A DNA stretch of 64,000 bases from Liquorilactobacillus oeni DSM 19972 (GTDB taxonomy: Bacteria > Bacillota > Bacilli > Lactobacillales > Lactobacillaceae), in assembly GCF_001436275.1 (NCBI RefSeq), contig NZ_AZEH01000039.1, positions 549,336-613,335 of the forward strand. Reading direction: 5' to 3'. Below the pieces are notes generated by a model, which saw nothing but the letters and a program-made list of their open reading frames with translations, ran no database searches and was not told the DNA's origin. The position numbers were made by a program, and so were the translations under genes. Positions 19,353 through 28,353 of this stretch are shown here, one piece after another (position 1 is the first letter of the stretch; each line of letters opens with the position of its first letter).

Positions 19353-19368
19353 AATACGCAGAAAAAAA
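19353..19368 (-). promoter_or_regulatory. Possible competence (CIN-box-like) promoter of comEA
   Basis: On the minus strand, a T-run followed by CTGCGTATTTA. The 8-mer TGCGTATT (19353-19360) matches six of eight positions of the competence sigma-factor box TNCGAATA known from streptococci and lactobacilli. It sits where a -10 for comEA would be, 25 nt before the start. Confidence 0.35.
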
Positions 19369-19491
19369 GTGTACAAACTTTTAAAAATAAGTACTTGTAT
19401 CACTTTTTAAAATCTTTCTCAGATAAAATTGAGGAAATTTTCAGCCTTGAAACCTTATACACGCTGTATCTCCTCAGCGCAAACAAAAAGG

Positions 19492-19533
19492 CCTAGTCTG
19501 AAAGTGCTGAATTAATCAGCTCATTAAACTAGG
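19492..19533 (-). terminator. Terminator of the ftsW-sepM operon (nested hairpin)
   Basis: Minus strand: outer stem CCTAGT / ACTAGG around a palindrome GCTGATTAATTCAGC, followed by CCTTTTTG. It lies 26 nt past the sepM stop. The inner palindrome and the preceding AGTAATATGAGA recur after ileS (46092-46131) with a different but still paired outer stem. Confidence 0.85.
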
Positions 19534-19559
19534 TCTAGTCTCATATTACTTTTATTACT

Positions 19560-20594
19560 TTACGATTTCTTCAAATATTCCAGTGCATCCGTGATATTTT
19601 TAACGGGAACGATCTTTAGCTTAAGTTTGTATTCAGCGGCTGCCCGTTTTGCTTCTTTATAGTTTGAAACTGCTTGCGGGTCTGCCTTCCTTTGAGCAGC
19701 AGTAATCTTATTATCAGGAGCGAAAAAGATAGTTGCACCTGCACGCTGTGCAGCAACAACTTTTTTATCTATTCCCCCGATTTCTCCAACAGTTCCATCC
19801 GCTGAAATTGTTCCTGTACCAGCAATTTTGCGTCCTAATTTAAGATCCTCATGAGACAGCTGTGAATACATCTGAAGTGCCAGCATCAACCCGGCTGATG
19901 GACCTCCAATCCCTTTCATGTCAGTTTTAACATTTTCTTTAGTTACTATCTGAGAGCGTTCAGCTAATGAAATTCCAATCCCGTTTCGGGAAGTTCCCGG
20001 TAATCTGATAGTTTTGCCCACAGCAGTATGCTGTTGTCTTTTTCTCAAATACGTAACGGTCACTTTTTTCGAAGTATTCGTTTTTTCCAAGTAAGAGATA
20101 AAATCCTTTGCTTGAGTGAAATAATGGCCGTCAATAGCTGTAACAGTATCACCAGCCATCAGTTTGTTTTTAAAGGTTGAATCTTTCAAAACAGATAAGA
20201 CGTAGATCCCAAGATATTTTTGCTGATATTTTTCCCCAGCTAGCCGCAAAGACGCTGCTTTAGCTTGATTGACAGCGTCTTGCATGTAATAGTTTTGAAT
20301 TCGTTCATACTCGGAATCAGAATCACTTCCGCTAACCTGTGTTTGCGGTAATCTAGCAGCATATTTATCAAAAAAACTTGCCACGTAAATTACCGGGGTT
20401 GCTCTGACCAGATTCACATAGGTCAACATCAAAGATCCTTTTGTATTATCCTTTTTATCTGCAACTTTAACATACTGAGCTACATTCTGCGCCCTTCCGA
20501 CAGTTTCAACATAAATTGGCAAAGGTAAAAAACACAGAATACCTAATAATACAATTGCTAAGGCAGTTAATCCAAAAAATTTCTTTTTTTTCAT
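19560..20594 (-). CDS. sepM: SepM-family PDZ/Lon-like serine protease
   Basis: Membrane-anchored protease of 344 aa, the YlbL/SepM family. One N-terminal membrane helix (residues 5-27, FFGLTALAIVLLGILCFLPL) leads into an extracellular part. A PDZ domain (about 125-200) has GDTVTAIDGHYF. A Lon-type proteolytic domain has the catalytic Ser in GGPSAGLM (near 231) and Lys in IGGIDKKV (near 275). In streptococci SepM trims the competence peptide; a substrate here is unknown. The start at 20594 gives a normal membrane signal. The ATG at 20642 would add 16 residues lying inside coaD. Last gene of its operon, 4 nt after coaD. Confidence 0.9.
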   Translation of the reverse strand: MKKKKFFGLTALAIVLLGILCFLPLPIYVETVGRAQNVAQYVKVADKKDNTKGSLMLTYVNLVRATPVIYVASFFDKYAARLPQTQVSGSDSDSEYERIQNYYMQDAVNQAKAASLRLAGEKYQQKYLGIYVLSVLKDSTFKNKLMAGDTVTAIDGHYFTQAKDFISYLEKTNTSKKVTVTYLRKRQQHTAVGKTIRLPGTSRNGIGISLAERSQIVTKENVKTDMKGIGGPSAGLMLALQMYSQLSHEDLKLGRKIAGTGTISADGTVGEIGGIDKKVVAAQRAGATIFFAPDNKITAAQRKADPQAVSNYKEAKRAAAEYKLKLKIVPVKNITDALEYLKKS

Positions 20595-20598
20595 CACA

Positions 20599-21072
20599 TC
20601 ACAACTTTTCTTTAAGAGCCTTCTCAACAGCGGGAGGTACAAGACCCGTCAGTTTCCCGTCAAACTGTGCAATTTCTTTAATGATACTGGAAGAAAGGTG
20701 CATGAACTGAGGCGCACTGGGCATAAAAAGTGATTCTATTTCAGGCGCTAACTGATGATTCATGGCCGCAATATCTCCTTCATAAATAAAATCCTTTTCA
20801 TTACGGACTCCACGAACAATAACCCGAGCACCAATGTCTCGTGCAACTCTAATAGTCAAAGCGTCAGAAGCGGCCTGAATTTTAACTTGCGGCAAACTTT
20901 TAAGGGCAACTTTTAAAAAGGTCATACGTTCAGAAACGCTAAAAAGACCATGCTTGCTTGTATTTGTCATAACTAAAACGGTCAGGTCTTCAAAAATCTG
21001 AGCCGCACGCCTTATTAAATCTATGTGCCCGTTAGTAACAGGGTCAAAACTTCCAGGGAAAACAGCTTTCAT
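20599..21072 (-). CDS. coaD: Phosphopantetheine adenylyltransferase
   Basis: Fourth step of coenzyme A synthesis: transfers AMP to 4'-phosphopantetheine. It has 157 aa. Nucleotidyltransferase motif PGSFDPVTNGHIDL (TxGH) at the N-terminus, RGVRNEKDF near 90, and the C-terminal SSSIIKE of the family. Two ATGs are possible: 21078, which overlaps the rsmD stop as ATGA, and 21072. GAGGTGA touches the first and is suitably spaced from the second, so 21072 is preferred. It belongs to the conserved rsmD-coaD-sepM block. Confidence 0.96.
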   Translation of the reverse strand: MKAVFPGSFDPVTNGHIDLIRRAAQIFEDLTVLVMTNTSKHGLFSVSERMTFLKVALKSLPQVKIQAASDALTIRVARDIGARVIVRGVRNEKDFIYEGDIAAMNHQLAPEIESLFMPSAPQFMHLSSSIIKEIAQFDGKLTGLVPPAVEKALKEKL

Positions 21073-21074
21073 CT

Positions 21075-21632
21075 TCATTCACCTCGATAACGATAAAACG
21101 TAAGCTCTGTGATTCCATAATCAACCCGTCTCATCAGTTCAAAACCGGCAACCTTATCAGGTAACTGTGCCATTTGATCGGTTTCACAAACTACCATTGC
21201 ATTTCGAGCAAATAATTTTTCCTGCACAAATCGTTGCAACAGCATAATAATTTTTTGTTCCTTATACGGAGGGTCTAAAAAAAGCAGATCAAACTTATGG
21301 CCTTCTTCTGCAAATTTTGTCAAGACATGTTCTGCATTTGCCTTCAGTACAGTAAACTTATTTTCTTCTTTAGTAACTGCAATGTTTTCCTTAATCGTCT
21401 TGACCGCTTGAAATTGGCGATCAACCAGATAAGCATGTTCTACTCCGCGTGATACAGCTTCAATGCTGAGACCACCGCTACCCGCAAAAAGATCAAGGGA
21501 AGTCCCGCCGTCAAAGTAAGGACCGATAATGTTGAACATTGATTCTTTGACCTTATCCGTTGTAGGGCGAGTCTTCATTCCAGGGACAGCTTTTAGTCGT
21601 CTTCCTCCATAATTTCCAGCAATTACTCTCAT
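21075..21632 (-). CDS. rsmD: 16S rRNA (guanine(966)-N(2))-methyltransferase
   Basis: SAM-dependent methyltransferase acting on the 30S subunit, 185 aa. N-terminal MRVIAGNYGGRRLKA and TRPTTDKVKESMF are family signatures. The SAM-binding loop is LDLFAGSGGLSIEA and the catalytic motif is LDPPY (near 117). The start at 21632 is chosen since it gives the family N-terminus; the ATG at 21674 lies inside ylbG. It begins 4 nt after the ylbG stop and ends overlapping the first coaD ATG. Confidence 0.96.
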   Translation of the reverse strand: MRVIAGNYGGRRLKAVPGMKTRPTTDKVKESMFNIIGPYFDGGTSLDLFAGSGGLSIEAVSRGVEHAYLVDRQFQAVKTIKENIAVTKEENKFTVLKANAEHVLTKFAEEGHKFDLLFLDPPYKEQKIIMLLQRFVQEKLFARNAMVVCETDQMAQLPDKVAGFELMRRVDYGITELTFYRYRGE

Positions 21633-21636
21633 TTTC

Positions 21637-21942
21637 TCACTCTTTATTTTTCTTAAATTTTTCGCGGTCTTCATCCGTTAACTTATAGGTAGTACTGCTT
21701 AAAGAATCATTAAAATCAATTTTAAGTTCCGGCAGCGGAGAAAGGACCACGTGTTTTACAAAGCGCAAGTTCTCTAACTTTTCAAGATTTTCGTTAATTT
21801 TTGCATGGTCCATATACAACACGACATATTTCATCCGCCGCGAAACGTAATGAATTGTTCCAAAACGTTTCAGTTGACGGCTATTTTTTAAGTGGAATAA
21901 ATAAACCACTACCCCTTGCCGTTTATTAATCTCAAAATTCAT
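21637..21942 (-). CDS. ylbG: YlbG family protein (DUF2129)
   Basis: Small cytoplasmic protein of 101 aa. The sequence KRQGVVVYLFHLKNSRQLKRFGTI and the segment VSRRMKYVVLYMDH are the conserved part of the Bacillus YlbG family. The biochemical role is not established. Place in the operon: between a CAP-associated protein (12 nt upstream) and rsmD, as in other Bacilli. The C-terminal 20 residues are charged and probably disordered. Confidence 0.9.
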   Translation of the reverse strand: MNFEINKRQGVVVYLFHLKNSRQLKRFGTIHYVSRRMKYVVLYMDHAKINENLEKLENLRFVKHVVLSPLPELKIDFNDSLSSTTYKLTDEDREKFKKNKE

Positions 21943-21954
21943 CGTTTTCCACCT

Positions 21955-23091
21955 TTACTTATTAATAATAACAACAAGTATTCCTCGATCGTATGCAATC
22001 CCAATATTTTTTGTACGTTCAGAAACAAAGGCTTTCCAAAGGCTCTGTCTTAGCCTCAACTTTTCAAAAAAGACCGAATTATCATAATAAGGCAGCAAAG
22101 AATATATCTTATACTTTTTTTCATCAAGTTCTACATCATTGTAGAGCTTTTTGGGAATTTGCCTATTATGCAAGTAAAGCTCTCTTTGCTGCCCGACATC
22201 ACCACTTGTGACCTTTTTTAAAAGGTTAGCATTCTGTGCACTTAAATAAGCTCGTGGCCGTTCGTCAAGTTTTTCAATTACCTTATGCGCAGTTTGAACA
22301 AGCGGATCGCCAATTGAAAGCACTTGGTCAGCAGTTAAACGACGCTTCGTATTGATCAGCTGCATTAGATCAAAGGGCAGCATAATATCCATCTGATCCC
22401 AATCAGTGTTTCCTTGATATTCAACAGGCAGTGGAGTTTTTGAAACAACCCGGTAAATATTTTTTTTAAGCAGCATATCTGTATTAAGATATTCAATCGC
22501 ATCAATCTTTTGAGAGCTCGGATTAATATATATGATTGCATAGCTGCCATTTTTAAATCCAAGCAACGGTCGCTGATTCAAGTCTGCTTCTGAAAGTTCA
22601 AATTGAAATTTTTGCTCATGATACGATAATTCAAAGTTAGCATACAGAGATGTCAACTGCAGCAGCTTTTCAAACGTCATTCCCACTCTCAAGCTGCCAG
22701 GTTGGTCCGGTGTGCTTCCTGCAACAAAAACATCACTAACCTTCTTATTATATTGGTCAATTCCAATTTTCAGATAATTAGTCGAGTCAAGGTCATATAA
22801 CCACCACTGCACATTATTAGCACTATCCATTTTAGCCTGTGGTTCACCAAAATCCTGTTCTATCTGTGCTGAAGAAACGCCAATATAGCGCGCAAGCCCC
22901 TGCGTCTTGATTCTGGCTACCTTAGGAGTTGTTAACTTAACCGGACTTTTTTTAACCTTTTCTATCGGTCTTTCATTCCTTTTAACACTATGATTATCGT
23001 TTAAAGCAGCCCAAAAATAACTGCCTAATAAAAATACGATAAAGATAGCTATAAAATTACAGATCGTTTTAATTAAAATTATTTTTCTCAT
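21955..23091 (-). CDS. CAP-associated-domain membrane protein (YlbC-like)
   Basis: Protein of 378 aa with a signal anchor (residues 7-29). It has a linker rich in Lys and Pro, then a domain of about 140 residues like the CAP-associated N-terminal domain (VSSAQIEQDFGEP, LRVGMTFEKLLQL). The last 130 residues should be the CAP/SCP domain. However, the usual His and Glu motif and the AGENIA-like segment are not visible; only the closing IGIAYDRGILVVI fits. It is therefore either a highly diverged or an inactive CAP domain. It is probably exposed outside the membrane. It starts 5 nt after the pyc stop, in the ftsW-sepM operon. Function unknown. Confidence 0.8.
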   Translation of the reverse strand: MRKIILIKTICNFIAIFIVFLLGSYFWAALNDNHSVKRNERPIEKVKKSPVKLTTPKVARIKTQGLARYIGVSSAQIEQDFGEPQAKMDSANNVQWWLYDLDSTNYLKIGIDQYNKKVSDVFVAGSTPDQPGSLRVGMTFEKLLQLTSLYANFELSYHEQKFQFELSEADLNQRPLLGFKNGSYAIIYINPSSQKIDAIEYLNTDMLLKKNIYRVVSKTPLPVEYQGNTDWDQMDIMLPFDLMQLINTKRRLTADQVLSIGDPLVQTAHKVIEKLDERPRAYLSAQNANLLKKVTSGDVGQQRELYLHNRQIPKKLYNDVELDEKKYKIYSLLPYYDNSVFFEKLRLRQSLWKAFVSERTKNIGIAYDRGILVVIINK

Positions 23092-23096
23092 TATCT

Positions 23097-26000
23097 TTAA
23101 CTTTTAATAGGTTCAATCTCCATCAGAAGATCGCGTGTTTCCAAAACATCTCCAGCTTTAACATAGATATGGCTGATTTCTCCATCAAAAGGTGCCTTAA
23201 TAGTAGTTTCCATCTTCATTGCTTCTGTAACAATCAAAGGTTCACCTTTTTTTACAACTTGGTTTTTAGAAACAAGTATTTTCAAAACAGAACCATTAAG
23301 TGTTGCCCCAATGTGTTGCGGATTTGTAGGTTCCGCTTTTTGATTAGTTTTAGCTTTACCCTTTTTACTCATATCACGAATTATAATCTGCTGATCTTGT
23401 CCGTTAACAGTAAAGTAAAGTATTCGATTACCATCTTCATCTGCATCCCCGATAGAATCCAGCTTTACAATTGCAACCCTACCTTCTCGCCGTTTAATAT
23501 GCACAGTTTCTTCAGTTCTCATTCCCTGATAAAAAGTAGTTGTATCTAATAGTGAAAGATCTCCATATTTGGTAACTGCAGTTTCGTAATCAAGAAATAC
23601 CTCTGGATACAGCAAATAGCTTAAAAGTTCTTCTTCACTCGGTAGTTCCTTTAACTTAGCTTGCAGTTCATCTTTTTTGCTGCCAAAATCAACCGGTTTT
23701 GCAAGACTACCCGGCCGTACAGTAATGGCCTTATGGTCCTTAAGAACAACCGCCTGTAATTTTTTAGGAAAGCCGCCCGTTGGTTGTCCCAGATCACCTG
23801 CGAAGAACTTAACTACAGATTCAGGAAAATCAAGTGATTGCCCACGTTCATAGATTGACTCAGAAGTTAGTTTATTCTGTATCATAAAAATTGCTAGGTC
23901 TCCGACCACTTTAGAACTTGGAGTTACCTTTACAATATTGCCTAATAATTTATTAACTTCACGATAAGCCTTTTTGACCTGTTCAAAATCTCTGATACCC
24001 AAAGCCTTAGCCTGTTGCTGCAAATTTGAATATTGTCCACCCGGCATCTCAGTTTCATAAATATCAGTCTGAGGTGAAGTAATTCCGTTCATAAAGTCAT
24101 TATAGAATGGCTTTACTCCTGCCCAATAACGATTAATCTTCTCGACATTTTCGATATCAAGGTCAGGTTGATGTTCATCTCCAGATAAAGCATAATATAA
24201 GCTGCTCATGCTAGGCTGACTTGTAGTTCCAGAAAGAGCACTAGCAGCAACATCAACAACATCTACTCCTGCACGTACTGCCTGTACATAAGTTGCAATG
24301 CCGTTGCCTGTAGTGTCATGTGTATGCAGATGAACCGGAACATCCAGTTCTTCTTTAAGCGTAGAGATCAACTCATACGCAGCTTGAGGTTTTAAAAGGC
24401 CTGCCATATCCTTAATTCCAATAATCTGAGAACCTGCAGAAACCAGATTACTTGCAAGATTACGATAATAATTAAGATCATACTTATGTTCAGCAGGATT
24501 CAAGACATCTCCTGTATAACACATTGTTCCTTCCGCAATCTTCCCAGTATCACGCACATATTGGATACTTTTTTCCATCTGTTTAATCCAATTTAAACTA
24601 TCAAAAATGCGAAAAACATCAACACCATCTGTTGCACTTTTTTGAATAAAACGCTGCAGGACGTTATCAGGATAATTTTGATACCCTACTGCGTTAGAAC
24701 CACGGAAAAGCATTTGTAATAGCGTATGCGGCATCTTTTTCCTAATTTTTTTCAAACGTTCCCAAGGGTCTTCATCCAAAAAACGGTAGGCAACATCAAA
24801 GGTTGCACCACCCCAGACTTCAGCAGAGAAAATATGCGGTAATGCACGATCAAAAACTTGGGCAACTGGTAACATATCCCTTGTACGCATACGGGTCGCA
24901 AATAAACTTTGATGAGCATCCCGCATTGACGTATCAGTGAGAAGAACCCTTTTTTGTTCTTTGACCCAGCTCATAGCGGCTTCAACACCGTCTTTATCTA
25001 AAATAGTTTTTGCATTCTTAACTTTCTCTCGCGGACCGAAATCATCCGTTAACTTAATATCTGGCACAAAGATCTTACGATGATGTTCAGTTCCAGGAAA
25101 GCCATTCACAGTGATATTGCCGATATACTTCAAAAGCTGGTTGATCGTATTTTTAGGATGTGACATTCGGAACAATTCTGGCGTTGAATCAATAAATGTA
25201 GTGTGCGCTCTGCCAGCAATAAAATCTGGATGATTAATCACATTGCGCATAAATGGAATGTTAGTCTTGATACCACGAATTCTAAATTCATCAAGTACTC
25301 GATCCATCTTGAGAACCGCACCGATAAAAGTCCTAGCTTGTACACAGGCTTTAACAAGAAGAGAGTCAAAATAAGGAGTAATTACAGCTCCAGCATAGGC
25401 ATTTCCCCCATCCAGACGTACTCCAAAACCACCTGGAGAACGATAAGTCTCAATTTTGCCAGTATCCGGCATAAAGTTATTTTCCGGATCTTCAGTTGTC
25501 ACACGGCATTGGATAGCAAAGCCATGACGTTTTAACTCGGATTGCTGTGGAATTCCAAGATCTTTAAATAAATCCTTGCCAGCAGCAATCAAAATTTGTG
25601 ATTGCACAATATCAATATCAGTAATCATTTCCGTAATTGTATGTTCTACTTGAACACGCGGGTTAACCTCAATGAAATAATAGTCGTCGTGAGTGACTAA
25701 AAATTCAACTGTTCCGGCATTTTGATAATGAACACTCTTCATCAGCTTAACAGCTGCATCGCAGATCTCATTTCGCCGACTTTCATCCAAGACACTTGGG
25801 GCTACTTCAATAACCTTTTGATGCCGCCGCTGCACTGAACAATCACGTTCAAACAAATGAATCACATTTCCATGCTGATCAGCAAGAACCTGAACTTCAA
25901 TATGTTTAGGCCTTTTTAAACACTTTTCAATGTATAATTCATCGTCTCCAAAAGACTGTTTTGCTTCACTTTGAGCCCGTGCAAAACTTTCTTCTATTTC

Positions 26001-26531
26001 TCCTTCATCGTGGATGACGCGCATACCGCGACCACCACCACCTAAAGCGGCTTTAACCATAATAGGGAAACCATGCTTTGCAGTGAATTGTTTAACCTCT
26101 TCCACAGAAGTTACTGGACCATCACTCCCTGGAATTGTATGTAACCCGGCATTTAAAGCTGCTTCTTTAGCTTTTACTTTATCACCAAAAGTAGCCAGCT
26201 GCTGGGCAGTCGGTCCAATGAAAATAAGCCCAGCAGACACACATTTTTGTGCAAAATGTTCGTTTTCTGCCAGAAAACCATAACCTGGATGAATTGCATC
26301 AGCACCAGTCAGCTTTGCGACTCTGATAATATCATCTATATCAAGGTAGGCTTCAATCGGCTTTTTGCCAATTCCAATTTGATAAGCTTCATCAGCTTTG
26401 AAACGATGAACTGAAAATTCATCTTCTTTTGCATAAACCGCTACAGTCCTTAACTTCAATTCATGACAAGCACGAATAATTCTAATTGCAATTTCACCAC
26501 GATTAGCAATCAGCACCTTCTCGATCTTCAT
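23097..26531 (-). CDS. pyc: Pyruvate carboxylase
   Basis: Biotin enzyme that turns pyruvate and bicarbonate into oxaloacetate, feeding aspartate and hence the DAP pathway. It has 1144 aa, full length. The N-terminal biotin carboxylase has the ATP-grasp loop GGGGRGMRV and the motif EVNPRVQVEHT. The carboxyltransferase TIM barrel (about 530-800) has LLTDTSMRDAHQS and the metal-binding HLHTHDT. An allosteric/tetramerisation region follows. The biotinyl domain near the C-terminus has the biotinylated Lys in TEAMKMETT. It lies downstream of ftsW by 57 nt; this pairing recurs in lactobacilli. AGAAGGAG ribosome site. Confidence 0.98.
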   Translation of the reverse strand: MKIEKVLIANRGEIAIRIIRACHELKLRTVAVYAKEDEFSVHRFKADEAYQIGIGKKPIEAYLDIDDIIRVAKLTGADAIHPGYGFLAENEHFAQKCVSAGLIFIGPTAQQLATFGDKVKAKEAALNAGLHTIPGSDGPVTSVEEVKQFTAKHGFPIMVKAALGGGGRGMRVIHDEGEIEESFARAQSEAKQSFGDDELYIEKCLKRPKHIEVQVLADQHGNVIHLFERDCSVQRRHQKVIEVAPSVLDESRRNEICDAAVKLMKSVHYQNAGTVEFLVTHDDYYFIEVNPRVQVEHTITEMITDIDIVQSQILIAAGKDLFKDLGIPQQSELKRHGFAIQCRVTTEDPENNFMPDTGKIETYRSPGGFGVRLDGGNAYAGAVITPYFDSLLVKACVQARTFIGAVLKMDRVLDEFRIRGIKTNIPFMRNVINHPDFIAGRAHTTFIDSTPELFRMSHPKNTINQLLKYIGNITVNGFPGTEHHRKIFVPDIKLTDDFGPREKVKNAKTILDKDGVEAAMSWVKEQKRVLLTDTSMRDAHQSLFATRMRTRDMLPVAQVFDRALPHIFSAEVWGGATFDVAYRFLDEDPWERLKKIRKKMPHTLLQMLFRGSNAVGYQNYPDNVLQRFIQKSATDGVDVFRIFDSLNWIKQMEKSIQYVRDTGKIAEGTMCYTGDVLNPAEHKYDLNYYRNLASNLVSAGSQIIGIKDMAGLLKPQAAYELISTLKEELDVPVHLHTHDTTGNGIATYVQAVRAGVDVVDVAASALSGTTSQPSMSSLYYALSGDEHQPDLDIENVEKINRYWAGVKPFYNDFMNGITSPQTDIYETEMPGGQYSNLQQQAKALGIRDFEQVKKAYREVNKLLGNIVKVTPSSKVVGDLAIFMIQNKLTSESIYERGQSLDFPESVVKFFAGDLGQPTGGFPKKLQAVVLKDHKAITVRPGSLAKPVDFGSKKDELQAKLKELPSEEELLSYLLYPEVFLDYETAVTKYGDLSLLDTTTFYQGMRTEETVHIKRREGRVAIVKLDSIGDADEDGNRILYFTVNGQDQQIIIRDMSKKGKAKTNQKAEPTNPQHIGATLNGSVLKILVSKNQVVKKGEPLIVTEAMKMETTIKAPFDGEISHIYVKAGDVLETRDLLMEIEPIKS

Positions 26532-26588
26532 TGAACTCCTTCTTTCTTCTCAAATATAAACTAAACTTCACGACCACAACTTGAATAC

Positions 26589-27761
26589 CTAATGCAAAAA
26601 CTCGGTCATTTTCCCACGGTGCTGATTAATTGAAACATTCATAACAAGTCCTAATGCCAGTGAGAGAACAAGCATGCTGGAACCACCGTAAGATACGAAA
26701 GGAAAAGTTACACCAGTAATCGGCAGCATTCCATTAACAGCTCCTACATTGAACAAAGTTTCTACAGCCATAAAGGTACCAACACCGTAGCACAATAATG
26801 TATCATATGTGCTGTTAGAACGTATTCCAATTAGATAAATTCGTAGCACGACCCAGGTTAAAAGCAATAAGACAACTGCAACTCCGATGGCCCCAAGCTC
26901 TTCGCTGATAATTCCCAAGATAAAGTCAGTGTATGGTTCAGGCAGATATCCCCTCTTTTGTATGCTGTTTCCTAATCCAACACCAAACAACCCGCCGTTG
27001 CTAATTGCATAGTAAGAGTTAATCAACTGCTGACCGCTGGTACTTGCTACATGAAAAGGATTGTAAAAAGCTGCTAACCGACCGTACATATATTCGTACT
27101 TAGTACCGGAAACTGGATTCCAAAAACGAAATAACTGAGTCAATAATGTGAGTGATGCAATAATTACAGTCAAACTGAACAAAGCTTTTTTATAATTAAT
27201 TTCTCCGCTTGCCAGCCACATCACAAGGATGATCGCAGCATTAATTGCAAAACCGCCGAGATCCGGTTCTATCAGAATCAGAATTAAAAGCAAAACCGCT
27301 AAGATATAAGGCTTTTTTTTAACTTGCTTTCTTTGTTGTAACGGCATTTTTTCCCGTCGGGTTATTAACTGTGCCATAAACAAAATCAGATACAGCTTAC
27401 AAAGTTCGGCCGGTTGTAAGCTGAATATTTTTAAGTCTATCCAACCATTAGCCCCATTAATCGCAGTTGTAAAAAATTTAGCATACAGTAAAAGTATAAC
27501 CATGAGGAAAAACCCCATCATTATAAAACTGCGATTTACAAGCTTTGAGAGCTGAATTGAATACGCAAGAGTAAAACAAACAAGCCCTAAAATAACATAT
27601 AAAAGCTGTTTTAATAAATAAGTGCTGGTTGCTGCACCTGAATATGATAAATTAATCGAGCTGGCAGAATAGACCATTACAACTCCAACTGCACATAAAA
27701 TAATATATGGAATAAAAAGATAAAAATCAAAATAGTGTAACTTATCTCGCAATTTTTTCAT
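26589..27761 (-). CDS. ftsW: FtsW/RodA/SpoVE family peptidoglycan glycosyltransferase
   Basis: Polytopic SEDS protein of 390 aa with about ten membrane helices. It polymerises lipid II at the septum together with a class B PBP. Family motifs seen: NGANGWIDL and SLQPAELCKLYLI in the first half, NSYYAISNGGLFGVGLGNSIQK near 245-265, PEPYTDFILGIISEELG, and the closing GVTFPFVSYGGSSM. The position outside the dcw cluster, before pyc, favours FtsW over RodA as in related lactobacilli; sequence alone does not settle it. It starts the operon that runs to sepM. Confidence 0.93.
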   Translation of the reverse strand: MKKLRDKLHYFDFYLFIPYIILCAVGVVMVYSASSINLSYSGAATSTYLLKQLLYVILGLVCFTLAYSIQLSKLVNRSFIMMGFFLMVILLLYAKFFTTAINGANGWIDLKIFSLQPAELCKLYLILFMAQLITRREKMPLQQRKQVKKKPYILAVLLLILILIEPDLGGFAINAAIILVMWLASGEINYKKALFSLTVIIASLTLLTQLFRFWNPVSGTKYEYMYGRLAAFYNPFHVASTSGQQLINSYYAISNGGLFGVGLGNSIQKRGYLPEPYTDFILGIISEELGAIGVAVVLLLLTWVVLRIYLIGIRSNSTYDTLLCYGVGTFMAVETLFNVGAVNGMLPITGVTFPFVSYGGSSMLVLSLALGLVMNVSINQHRGKMTEFLH

Positions 27762-28277
27762 AGTAAACGGAAAGTATTCACCCTCTCTGGCTGTATAATA
27801 CAGAAAAAATTGATTTTTCCCTGATAGCCTTCACGTTTTTGCGATCAAGTCACAGTGGTTCCTTAATTTTTTTCAAACCGTTCACTTTCTTATACTCGAT
27901 ACTCTAAGCAGGAACTAGTTTCATCAAAAAACAACACAATTTTCTTTTTGAAGATGGAACAAACTGGTCGTTAAAATAAAAAAGAAAGCTCTTTGCGAAT
28001 ACGGATTTGTTTTGCCTTGACCTAGAGCAATTATAGCATACAAGTATTTGTGTTGAAATGAAACTTGCCATTGAAAAAAGCCAAAATTAAAATGCCTGCA
28101 ACAATATTTATTTTCAGTTGTTAAATTTTATTATGTTGCCAAAATTCGTAATTTGCAATTAAAAAGAAATATTTTTGAAAAATAAATTCTTTTTCACGAA
28201 CGAAAATATAATTTTGATAGATAAAATTAGCTTTTAGTAAAATTAAATAACTCTACAAAGAAATGTACAGCAGAAAA
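27762..28277. other. Long intergenic region upstream of ftsW
   Basis: Some 590 nt separate ftsW from typA. It is very AT-rich. Besides the typA terminator at its right end, it holds one good minus-strand promoter (28030-28058), which would give ftsW a leader of about 260 nt. A weak AT-rich inverted repeat lies around 27800-27822. No open frame with a ribosome site, no tRNA and no recognisable riboswitch were seen. Confidence 0.5.
28030..28058 (-). promoter_or_regulatory. Candidate promoter of the ftsW-pyc-sepM operon
   Basis: Minus strand TTTCAA (28053-28058), 17-nt spacer ending in TGC, perfect TATAAT (28030-28035), that is, an extended -10. The start would be about 260 nt before ftsW. Confidence 0.6.
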
Positions 28278-28322
28278 AAAGCAAGTCTGAGAACAATTAT
28301 GTTTTGTTCTCAGACTTGCTTT
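28278..28322 (-). terminator. Terminator of typA
   Basis: Perfect 19-bp stem (arms 28278-28296 and 28304-28322, core GCAAGTCTGAGAACA) with a 7-nt loop, and TTTTCTGCTG on the minus strand. It lies 32 nt past the typA stop. The T-run is partly inside the stem. Confidence 0.88.
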
Positions 28323-28353
28323 ATATTTCAAAAATTATTTAGCAATTTATAAC

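Noticed and set aside
23169-23549. Open frame of 126 codons on the plus strand inside pyc
   Set aside because: Antisense to the biotinyl domain of pyc; no translation signal.
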